From assembly GCF_013359775.1 (NCBI RefSeq), contig NZ_JABMCI010000056.1:1-64000 (forward strand): a DNA stretch of 64,000 bases, given 5' to 3'. A program made the translations under genes and the position numbers. This stretch comes from Cellulomonas humilata. Its GTDB lineage: Bacteria > Actinomycetota > Actinomycetes > Actinomycetales > Cellulomonadaceae. Positions 39,801-46,962 of the stretch are shown here, piece by piece. Positions within the stretch are counted from its first letter, which is position 1. Every line of letters begins with the position of its first letter. The notes under the pieces were generated by a model. The model was not told where the DNA came from, made no database searches, and worked only from the letters and a program-made list of their open reading frames with translations.

Positions 39801-42366
39801 GGGTGACGTTGTACGTGCCCCCGGTGGCGTACGTGTGCGACGAGGTGATCCCGGTCGACGTGCCGCCGTCGCCCCAGTTCCAGTCGTACGCCGCGATGGT
39901 GCCGTCCAGGTCGGTGGCCGCCGTCGCGTCCGAGGTCGCCGACAGCTCGCCGCCGGTGACGGTGAACTTGGTGATCGGCGGCAGGTTGGGCACCACGCCG
40001 GTGGCGCCGAGCCCCTGGTGCCGCACGACGTCGACCAGGTCGAGCTGCCGGCCGTAGACCGAGACGTCGTCGATGGTGCCGACGAACGAGGTGGCCCCGA
40101 CGTTCGGCCAGCCGCCCAGGTTGTCGCCGCCGATCCGCCAGTAGCCGTCATAGGCCTGGGCGAACGTGACGTTCGGGTTGGTGGCGACGAGCACGCCGTC
40201 CAGGTAGAGCTCCATGCCGCGGGTGCCGAGCGTCGCCATGACCTGGTGCCAGGCGCCGTCGTTGTACGCGGCGGGCGACGTGACGACGCGGACCGCGTTG
40301 GGGTAGACGCCGAAGTTCACGCGGCCGTCCGGACCCATGTACACGTGCCGGTCGTAGTTGCTGCTGTCCGCGGTGCCGCTGGTGGAGCCGAAGCCGACGA
40401 TCTTTCCGCCGGTGGTCGAGGTCGTCTTGAACCAGGCCTCGACCGAGAACTGGTTCGGACCGGGCACGCGGACCTGGCTGTACGCCCGGGAGTTCGACGC
40501 TCCGGTGAAGCTCATGGCGCGGTTGGTGTCGCCGAAGATCGCGCCGGTCTGGTTGCGGCTCACGCCGTTGCCGACGGACGCGCTGCTGTACGCGGCCCAG
40601 TCGAGAGCGGGCCCGGCGTTGTCGCCGAGGCGCCAGAACCCGGCCGGGTTGTCGGCCAGGACGGCCGCCGTGTACTCGCCCATGGCACCGGCGGACGATC
40701 CCGAGCTGGTGGCGGTCACGTTGGGTGACGTCACCGAGTTCCCGGCGGCGTCGACGGTCACCACCTTGTACGTGTACGTGGTGTTGTTGGACAGACCCGT
40801 GTCGCTGAAGGAGAGGCGTGACATGTCCCAGAACCGGGACGGCCGCGTGGTCGTGTAGACCGGCGTCGCGCCGTTGTTCCGGAACACCTGGTACGTGAGC
40901 TCGCCGTTGTCCTTGTCCCAGTTTGCCGGCCAGGAGACCTGCATCGTCCCGGTGGTCCGCGACGCGGCGGTCGGCTGCGTGGCCGAGCCGGACAGCATCG
41001 GACCCTGGTCGTTCGGGGCGATGTCCGGGGTAGCGAACCGGACGAGACCCTGCTGGGCGACGCCGTTCACGCTGAGGAACTCGCCGCCGTACACGACGTA
41101 GTTGCCGCCGCCGTTGACGCTCCACGTGGCCTGGCCCAGACCCGTGTAGGTACCGGCCGTGAAGGTCGGCCAGAACGTGCGCTGCGCCGGGGCCGGCATG
41201 CCCTGGAGGTCGTAGTAGCCGCCCTGCGAGTTCGGCTGGATCTGGCCGACGGCGGTCTTGGTGAACGCGACGCCGTACTGGTGCCGGCGCGGGTTGATCT
41301 CGGGGAAGCCGCCGAAGTTCGAGCACTGGTGCGGGTGGCCCGCGATGTACACGTGGTCCTTGCCGGGGTTGGCGTACACCGAGTACGTGTCGCCGTGGCA
41401 GTCCTCGACCCAGGCCACGTCGGCCGACACGGGGTCGGCGGCGAACATGCCCTCGAGGTTGGTGTTGCTGTCGGGGTCGGTGAGGAACCCGAAGCCGGTG
41501 CCGTAGACGAGGTTGCCGTCGGTGGCCAGGCTCATGATCCCGGCGGAGAACCCGTAGGCGAACAGCTCGGGGTTGACGGTCCACGCGGTCGTCGCGGCGC
41601 TCGACGTCGACACCGCTCCGATGCCCTGGCGTGCGACGCCGTTGATCATGTCGAAGCGCCCGCCGATGTACAGCGTGGAGTTGTCGGGGCTCAGCAGGAT
41701 CGCGTCGACCTGGCGCGGCTGCACCGAGACCCGCCACGTGCGCAGCGCAGCCGTCTGGGCGTCGAACGCCGCGACGCGCGGACGCGACTGGCCGGCGACG
41801 GTGTTGAAGTTGCCCGCGAGGTACACGGTGGTCGCGGTGGCCACGATCGACCGCACGGCGCCGTTGGCCCCGCCGGTGAACGAGCTGATCAGGGCGCCGG
41901 TGGTGGCGTTGAGCACCGCGAAGCGGTTCTTCGCCACCCCGTTGACCGCGGTGAAGTCGCCGCCGACGTAGATGCGCGTCCCGTCGGGGGACGCGGCGAT
42001 CGAGTACGCGGGGGCGTTCAGGGACGGCGCCCAGCCCGGGACCAGCTCCCCGGTGGTGACGTCGTAGGCCAGCAGGTTGGCCCGCGTGGTCGTCTGCTCA
42101 CCGACAGGGGCGCCGGCCGGTCGCGCCGTGGCGAAGTCGCCGGCCACGTACACGGTGGTGCCGACGACGATCTGCGCCCAGGCGACGCCGTCGATCTGCA
42201 CGGTGGGCAGCGCGTCGGTCGTGACGGTCGGGTCGAGGGAGCCGGTGCCCGAGGGCAGGGGGTCGTCGGCCCACGCGGGCGCACCGAGCCCGAACAGGAC
42301 GAGAGCGGCGGAGACCGCCGCTGCGACGAGGGCACGCGCAGACCGCGTGCGGGACGAGGGGGACAT
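36826..42366 (-). CDS. Giant secreted protein 3 with internal alkaline phosphatase domain
   Basis: An 1846-residue protein. After the signal peptide it has the same propeller (to about 452), Fn3 (462-559), LamG (559-789) and two PKD domains (795-962) as its neighbours, then GWGTAEQGGAW module 1 (962-1172), a Pro/Thr linker, an alkaline phosphatase domain (about 1199-1629) and a second GWGTADVGGAW module (1635-1846). The phosphatase keeps HLIGDGMGFNT, nucleophile Ser in TDSAASATAL (about 1288), MIEGGAIDSAAHANN and TADHETGYLWG, so it should be active. ATG at 42366 has GAGGAG; it follows the 226-aa anchored protein by 11 bases. Confidence 0.9.
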   Translation of the reverse strand: MSPSSRTRSARALVAAAVSAALVLFGLGAPAWADDPLPSGTGSLDPTVTTDALPTVQIDGVAWAQIVVGTTVYVAGDFATARPAGAPVGEQTTTRANLLAYDVTTGELVPGWAPSLNAPAYSIAASPDGTRIYVGGDFTAVNGVAKNRFAVLNATTGALISSFTGGANGAVRSIVATATTVYLAGNFNTVAGQSRPRVAAFDAQTAALRTWRVSVQPRQVDAILLSPDNSTLYIGGRFDMINGVARQGIGAVSTSSAATTAWTVNPELFAYGFSAGIMSLATDGNLVYGTGFGFLTDPDSNTNLEGMFAADPVSADVAWVEDCHGDTYSVYANPGKDHVYIAGHPHQCSNFGGFPEINPRRHQYGVAFTKTAVGQIQPNSQGGYYDLQGMPAPAQRTFWPTFTAGTYTGLGQATWSVNGGGNYVVYGGEFLSVNGVAQQGLVRFATPDIAPNDQGPMLSGSATQPTAASRTTGTMQVSWPANWDKDNGELTYQVFRNNGATPVYTTTRPSRFWDMSRLSFSDTGLSNNTTYTYKVVTVDAAGNSVTSPNVTATSSGSSAGAMGEYTAAVLADNPAGFWRLGDNAGPALDWAAYSSASVGNGVSRNQTGAIFGDTNRAMSFTGASNSRAYSQVRVPGPNQFSVEAWFKTTSTTGGKIVGFGSTSGTADSSNYDRHVYMGPDGRVNFGVYPNAVRVVTSPAAYNDGAWHQVMATLGTRGMELYLDGVLVATNPNVTFAQAYDGYWRIGGDNLGGWPNVGATSFVGTIDDVSVYGRQLDLVDVVRHQGLGATGVVPNLPPITKFTVTGGELSATSDATAATDLDGTIAAYDWNWGDGGTSTGITSSHTYATGGTYNVTLTVTDNDGGTSSLVHQVVVANPNVGPTPVITSSSTGLTGLLDGTGSTDPDGTIVSYQWNFGDGTSASGATISHAYTGSGIYTVALTVTDDDGVATTTTAPLTIIAPVVDILVANDTFTRTVSPGWGTAEQGGAWTSSAGAGSVNGTQGVSAIAAVNGSFSARLTGVTGTDLVTRFSTTVDKRPAGSGGAILSRGRITPSGEYRLKLSLKSNGSATANFVRTNTAGAETALTTAVTIPGFTYSAGSVIRTALKVSGGTPTTLSAKVWIGTEPADWQYTTTDSTAGLQDAGHTGTAVVLSSTATNVPITFRTDDYSVLSVGTAAPPETQIPPDDPTPTLPPAQTGTPKNIIHLIGDGMGFNTVDLGSVFQSGKTLYQQKITNGPNLTKIGGQGATQPYQYFSVQAAVSNFPAGGSYSPTGAWSTFTQPLSGTTDSAASATALSSGLKTNNEVIGKDATGKDIRSIAELAQDVDKATGVVTTKYLSDATPAAYLTHDEDRGNYTQIADEIVASNANVVFGAGNPLYDNDANLRGTPDYTYISQPTWDKLTTGQTPYTFVDSAAEFDALATGETPEQVFGVAHAFTTLQASRSALLPASVPFSTTRNADVPTLAQMSKAALNVLDEDPDGFFVMIEGGAIDSAAHANNTAGVVEEQVDFNDAVQAVVDWVEASSSWDETLVIVTADHETGYLWGPGSNPVRNPIVGTPGTAPAVQWNTVNHSNQLVPFYAMGVGSAALAAKATGTDPVRGAYLDNADVGAASLAFWGGLPGDAPTVHVPPPPPPLATDTFERTVVGSWGTADVGGAWLSTANATSVGSGTGAMTLSAAGATASARLPGIASASHRQTVTFSLDKRPAGSGGWVLLRGRMIDGAGDYRLRLALSSGGSISARLYRTNAAGTETAIGTAVTVTGVTYTAGTQLTAALEVVGTSPTTIRAKVWPATGTEPAAWLTTVTDSTAALQAPGYTGLAAILSSTATNVPVTVRFDGYAVTTVP

Positions 42367-42377
42367 CGAAGGGCTCC

Positions 42378-43058
42378 TCACGGGGTGACTTCACCCTGGA
42401 ACGCCGCCGCGGGAACTGCGGCGTCGTGACTGACCGTGACTTTGACCGGGCCCCCCTCGGTCGGTGCACGGAAGACATAGGTCGCGTCCGCCGACTCCCC
42501 CGGCGCGAGCACGCCCGAGTAGCCCTTCACGTTCGGGTCGCTGGCGAGCTCCACGCTCGGCACGCCCGACTGCGAGTAGACGTTGACGACCACGAAGTTC
42601 AGGTCGAGCGGTGCTCCCGAGTCGTTCCGGACGGTCATCGCGATGGCGAGCGCCGGACCCGACCGCTCGCCGATGGCACGGCCGACGCCCTCGATCCGGG
42701 TGATGCTGGTGAGGCTGACCACGGCCTTGTCGCCCGGGTCCGCCGGCTGGTCGAGCGCCACCGGCGGCGCCTCGGCGAAGTCCTCGACGTGCACGACGGT
42801 GCTGTCGGCCGGGTCCGTCCCCTCCACGGGCCCGGTCGTCGGCACCTGCGCGGGGTCGACCGACGGGTCGGCGGACGGGTCCGCCTCGTCGCTCGAGGAC
42901 TCGTCCGCTCCGGCGGACCTGGTCGCGGTGGGAGTGGGCTCGGACGCCCCGGGGTCGGTGCTCACACCCCAGTTCTGGGCGATGCCGAAGGCGGCGCCGC
43001 CGAGCAGGACCACGGCTGCCGCCGAGCCTGCGACCCACTGGAGCGTTCGCCGCTGCAT
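42378..43058 (-). CDS. Membrane-anchored protein with beta domain, unknown function
   Basis: A 226-residue protein. One N-terminal membrane segment (AGSAAAVVLLGGAAFGIA) is followed by about 65 residues rich in Asp, Glu, Ser, Thr and Pro (low complexity), then a beta-rich domain of about 125 residues (VVSLTSITRIEGVGRAIGER, ALAIAMTVRNDSGAPLDLNFV, SGVLAPGESADATYVFRAP) resembling DUF4352/immunoglobulin-like extracytoplasmic domains. It is the first gene of the operon encoding the three giant proteins. It could be a membrane partner or receptor for them (inference). Confidence 0.78.
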   Translation of the reverse strand: MQRRTLQWVAGSAAAVVLLGGAAFGIAQNWGVSTDPGASEPTPTATRSAGADESSSDEADPSADPSVDPAQVPTTGPVEGTDPADSTVVHVEDFAEAPPVALDQPADPGDKAVVSLTSITRIEGVGRAIGERSGPALAIAMTVRNDSGAPLDLNFVVVNVYSQSGVPSVELASDPNVKGYSGVLAPGESADATYVFRAPTEGGPVKVTVSHDAAVPAAAFQGEVTP

Positions 43059-43079
43059 GACTCCACCCGATCCAGAAAG

Positions 43080-43098
43080 GCCCCCAGGGTCTGGGGGC
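43080..43098 (-). terminator. Strong hairpin in leader of the giant-protein operon
   Basis: GCCCCCAG (43080-43087) pairs perfectly with CTGGGGGC (43091-43098) around a three-base loop; on the minus strand it is followed by CTTTCT. It lies 83 bases past the flippase stop (43182) and 21 bases before the 43058 start, so it is either the flippase terminator or an attenuator in the next leader. Confidence 0.6.
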
Positions 43099-43181
43099 TC
43101 ATCCGGCGAGAATACGAGCGAAATCTGGACAGACCACCATATTCCTGCACACTTCACCCCGTCCGATCGGGTGATCTCCAG

Positions 43182-44435
43182 TCACCGCAGCGCGTAGGCC
43201 GCCAGTGCACCCGCTCGGAGGACAGATGCGCAGGTCAGAGCGATGGCGGCGCCCGTGATGCCACCCAGCGAGGCGCCCAGCGGGACCGCTGCCACGGTCA
43301 CCGCAGCGGAGATTGTGCCGATGACTGCGACCAGGTGCTCGCGTGACTGACCCTGCAGCAGCGCGGCCAGCACGGCGGCGACGGCGAAGAACGGCAGTCC
43401 GGCGAGCGTCCACGCCAGCACCGGACCGCTGCCCGCGTACGTGGGGCCCATCACGAACGTGACGATCTGCTCGGCGAACACCATGAACGGGACCAGCAGC
43501 AGCCCCCCGCCGAGCAGGGCCGCCACCAGCCGCACGCCCAGCCGGCGGGCCCCCGGGGGGTCGAGCCGGGCCGCCCGGGGAGCCACGACGGCGGCCAGCG
43601 ACTGCGGGATCAGCAGCACCGGCTGGACCAGCTTCACCGCCGCCGCGTACAGACCGGCGGCGGCGGGCGAGAGGACCGCGGCGACGAGCGGCACGTCGAG
43701 CGTCCGGGCCTGCCCGGCCACGTTGGCGACGAGGAACGGCCAGCCCCGGCGCGCGAGATCCCCGGTCGGCACGGCTGACGCGCTGCCCGGCAGGTCCCGC
43801 ACGCGCAGCCGGACGTGCACCTGGGCGGCGACCGCCCCGGCGAGGAGCCCCAGCGTGTACGCCACCACCGGGTCGATGCCGGCCACGATCCCGAGCGCCA
43901 GCACGACGAGGCTGACCGTGCGGCGCAGCACCATCGAGGTCGCGGCGGTCCGCGCGTCGCCGTCGGCGATCGGCACGCCGAGCACCGTGTCCACGTTGCG
44001 CTCGAGGCCGAGCGACAGGCAGATCAGCGCCACGGCCAGCGGAGCGTGGTGCTCCACCGCCCACCAGCCCGTGAGCGCCAGGAGCACCGGGGTGGTCACG
44101 GCGGTGCTCAGCCAGTTGAGCCGCAGGCCTGCCCGGACGTCGTCGTCGGCGCCCAGGGCCCGCGCGCGCGGCACGAAGGCGGCCATGCCGAACCCGGTGA
44201 CGACGAGCAGGAAGCCGACGAGGGCGATGACGGCCGTCACCGCACCGAACGAGGCGGCAGGGACGGACCGCGCGAGGACGATCAGGGCGAGCGCCTGGAG
44301 GCCGCTGCCCAGCCCGCGCGAGACGAGGATGCCGAGGAACTGGGCCCTCACCGCGCGGCCCCGGGGCACAGGGGTGGCGCCAGCAGGGGCCGGGGGCGCG
44401 ACATGGCGGCGAACGTAGCACCGACTTTTCACCAT
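43182..44435 (-). CDS. Polysaccharide flippase (MATE-like, Wzx type) A
   Basis: A 417-residue polytopic protein with about 12 hydrophobic segments. N-terminal LGILVSRGLGSGLQALALIV and VPAASFGAVTAVIALVG are typical of oligosaccharide flippases, which move lipid-linked repeat units across the membrane. ATG at 44435 is used, though GTG at 44432 or 44351 cannot be excluded. It is divergent from the polymerase gene at 44471 with 35 bases between, so the two probably belong to one system. Confidence 0.85.
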   Translation of the reverse strand: MVKSRCYVRRHVAPPAPAGATPVPRGRAVRAQFLGILVSRGLGSGLQALALIVLARSVPAASFGAVTAVIALVGFLLVVTGFGMAAFVPRARALGADDDVRAGLRLNWLSTAVTTPVLLALTGWWAVEHHAPLAVALICLSLGLERNVDTVLGVPIADGDARTAATSMVLRRTVSLVVLALGIVAGIDPVVAYTLGLLAGAVAAQVHVRLRVRDLPGSASAVPTGDLARRGWPFLVANVAGQARTLDVPLVAAVLSPAAAGLYAAAVKLVQPVLLIPQSLAAVVAPRAARLDPPGARRLGVRLVAALLGGGLLLVPFMVFAEQIVTFVMGPTYAGSGPVLAWTLAGLPFFAVAAVLAALLQGQSREHLVAVIGTISAAVTVAAVPLGASLGGITGAAIALTCASVLRAGALAAYALR

Positions 44436-44470
44436 CGACCCCGCCGGGTCCGGCCCGTAGCCTCGACCGC

Positions 44471-45844
44471 GTGACCACACCCGGCCTGAGCAGCGCAGTC
44501 GTCTCCGCGCGCGCCGCGCTCGCCGACCGCACGGTGCCGTTCGTCGTGGTCGGCCTCACCGCGGCGCTCGTCGGCGCCGGGTGGGTGGGCGGCCTGCCGT
44601 CGGTCGTCCTGATCGCCTTCGCGACGCTCCCGCTCGTGATCGTCTTCGGCTACCGCGTCGCGCTGCTCGGGCTGACCGTGATCCTGGTCCTGCGGGCGCT
44701 CGTCGACAGCTCGGGCGGGCCCACCATCTCGGCCGGCGTCGCCGCCGGGGTGATCGGGCTGTCGGTGTTCGTGCTCGTCCGCTCCCCCAGCTGGCCGGTC
44801 CGGGTGCTGGTGATCGCGCTCGCGCTCTTCGCGTCGGCCGCCGCCGGCTCGGCGACCTACGGGGCGGCGGAGACGTACGGGGAGGCCGTCCGGGTCCTGT
44901 CGCTCGTCGCGGTCGCCGTCGTCACGATCAACGCGCCCGGCACGGTGACGTTCGGGCGGGTCACGGGCGTCGTCCAGCTGATCGGGGTGGTGCCGGCGCT
45001 CGTGGCGCTCCTCCAGTTCGTCACCGGCACGGGGACCCCCAGCGCCGGCGTCCTGAGGTCGACGGGCACCCTCTCCCAGGCCAACTCCGCGGCCGCCCTG
45101 TTCGCCCTGTGCGCCATCGCCACGTTCGCGCGGCTGCTGGCGGGTGGGCGGCGGAAGTGGCTCGACGGCGGCCTGCTCGTCGTCTTTCTCGTCGCGCTGG
45201 TCACCACGGCGAGCGTCGGCGGCTTCCTCACCGTGCTGGTGATGGTGATCGTCTACCTGCTGGTCGAGGCGGGACGCCGGATGCACCGGGTGGTGCTGGG
45301 CATGCTCGCGATCGTTGTCGTCGTGGCCGCCACCGTGAACTCGGAGATCGGCGCCGCCCGGTTCTCCGAGTTCTCCGGGGGCACCCAGGACAACTCGCTC
45401 GGGTGGCGCTTCCAGGCGTGGGGCAAGGTGCTGGCGGCCTGGCACGAGCACCCCGTGTTCGGCAACGGGCTGGGCGCGACGACCAGCGGCATCATCCTGA
45501 AGTCGATCCCGCACAACGAGTACGTCCGGATGCTGGCCGAGGTGGGGCTGGTCGGCCTCGCCGCCGTGTCGCTGCTGGCCGTCTGGTACGCGGTCGCGAT
45601 GGTCCGTCGCCTCGGCACCGGCGCCCCGCGCAAGGTCGTCGCGCTCGGGATCGCGGTCCTCGTCGGCAGCATGGTCAACGCCGTCGCCGCCAACACCATG
45701 CTCTACACCGTCGCGTTCATGGCCACCGTGTACGTTCTGGCGGCATGCTGGCGGATGGCTCGAGAGACACCCTTGCCCGACGCGGTGCCCGCGAGCGGGG
45801 CGGCGCCCGCGAGCGAGCCGGTGCGGCACCGGGTGACCGCGTGA
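44471..45844 (+). CDS. O-antigen ligase/polymerase family protein A (Wzy-like)
   Basis: A 457-residue membrane protein with about 11 hydrophobic segments. The conserved periplasmic loop shows NSLGWRFQAWGKVLAAWHEH followed by PVFGNGLGATTSG and PHNEYVRMLAEVGLVGL, the Wzy/WaaL signature with essential His. It would polymerise repeat units or ligate glycan to an acceptor. It starts with GTG at 44471; its stop overlaps the next glycosyltransferase start (GTGA). Together with flippase A it forms one export set. Confidence 0.85.
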   Translation: MTTPGLSSAVVSARAALADRTVPFVVVGLTAALVGAGWVGGLPSVVLIAFATLPLVIVFGYRVALLGLTVILVLRALVDSSGGPTISAGVAAGVIGLSVFVLVRSPSWPVRVLVIALALFASAAAGSATYGAAETYGEAVRVLSLVAVAVVTINAPGTVTFGRVTGVVQLIGVVPALVALLQFVTGTGTPSAGVLRSTGTLSQANSAAALFALCAIATFARLLAGGRRKWLDGGLLVVFLVALVTTASVGGFLTVLVMVIVYLLVEAGRRMHRVVLGMLAIVVVVAATVNSEIGAARFSEFSGGTQDNSLGWRFQAWGKVLAAWHEHPVFGNGLGATTSGIILKSIPHNEYVRMLAEVGLVGLAAVSLLAVWYAVAMVRRLGTGAPRKVVALGIAVLVGSMVNAVAANTMLYTVAFMATVYVLAACWRMARETPLPDAVPASGAAPASEPVRHRVTA

Positions 45845-46884
45845 CGCCCCGCGTGCGCGTGCTGGAGGTGCTGGAACCACCGGACGGCACCACGCGCTAC
45901 GCCGACCAGCTGGTGGAGCCCCTCCCCGACCACGTCGAGGTCGTCTGGTTCACGTGGCGGCGCGCCCTGCGCGAGAAGTACGACGTGCTGCACGTGCACT
46001 GGCCCGAGTGGCTGGTGCGGACGCGCCCCTCGACGCTGCCCCGCCGGGTGGCCACGCGGCTGGCGTTCGTCGCGCTCCTGCTCCGGCTGCGCCTGACCCG
46101 CACGGCGATCGTGCGCACCGAGCACAACCCGGAGCCGCACGAGCCCGGCGGTCGCACCGAGCGCGCGCTGCTGCGCTGGCTCGACCGGCGCACCACCCTG
46201 CGGGTGCACCTCAACCCGCTGCCCGGCGGCGAGGGGCCCCACGACGTGGTCATCCCGCTGGGGCACTACCGCGCGCAGCTCGGCGGCCACCCCATCTCCG
46301 CGCGCGTGCCCGGCCTGCTCGTGTACTTCGGCAAGATCCGCGACTACAAGGGCGTCGACCTGCTGCTCGACGCGTTCGCCCAGGCGCGCGCCGGTCTCAC
46401 GCTCCGGGTGGTGGGCAACCCGCAGACCCCGCAGTGGCGCGCGCTGGTCGAGGACGCGGCCCGCGAGGACCCGCGGATCGGGCACGTGCTGGAGTTCGTC
46501 GCCGACGACACCCTGGTCGGGGAGGTCACCGCGGCCGAGCTGGCGGTGCTGCCCTACCGCGACCTGCACAACTCCGCCGTGGTCCTGGTGGCCCTGTCGC
46601 TGGACACGCCCGTCCTGGTCCCGTCGACGCCGGTCACCCGGGGGCTCGCGCAGGAGGTGGGTCCCGGCTGGGTGCACTTCTTCGAGGGGACGCTGGACAC
46701 GGCCGACCTGCACCGCGCGGTCGACGACCTGCGCGCAGCGCCTCCCGTCGGCCGGCCGCAGCTGGACGCCCGGGCGTGGGACGTCATCGGTGCGTCGTAC
46801 GCACGGGCGTTCGAGGCCGCGGCGCGCTCGGCGCACCACCCGGGGGCCGCCACGAATCACCCGGAGAGCGTGCAGATCGCTTAG
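45841..46884 (+). CDS. Glycosyltransferase (GT4-like)
   Basis: A 347-residue GT-B fold enzyme. It begins RVRVLEVLEPPDGTTRYADQ; DVLHVHWPEWLV (about 60) and VRTEHNPEPHEPGG (about 95) match GT4-type acceptor domains, and LLVYFGKIRDYKGVDLLLDA with ELAVLPYRDLHNSAVVLVAL forms the donor domain. GTG at 45841 overlaps the polymerase stop. The short gap (78 bases) to the Wzz-kinase gene suggests cotranscription. Confidence 0.85.
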   Translation: MTPRVRVLEVLEPPDGTTRYADQLVEPLPDHVEVVWFTWRRALREKYDVLHVHWPEWLVRTRPSTLPRRVATRLAFVALLLRLRLTRTAIVRTEHNPEPHEPGGRTERALLRWLDRRTTLRVHLNPLPGGEGPHDVVIPLGHYRAQLGGHPISARVPGLLVYFGKIRDYKGVDLLLDAFAQARAGLTLRVVGNPQTPQWRALVEDAAREDPRIGHVLEFVADDTLVGEVTAAELAVLPYRDLHNSAVVLVALSLDTPVLVPSTPVTRGLAQEVGPGWVHFFEGTLDTADLHRAVDDLRAAPPVGRPQLDARAWDVIGASYARAFEAAARSAHHPGAATNHPESVQIA

Positions 46885-46962
46885 TAGAGTGGGCGGACGT
46901 CACGGGGGGATCTCCGCCGCGCGGGACTGCCGCCGACGACGTCGAGGAATCCGAGGGCCACT

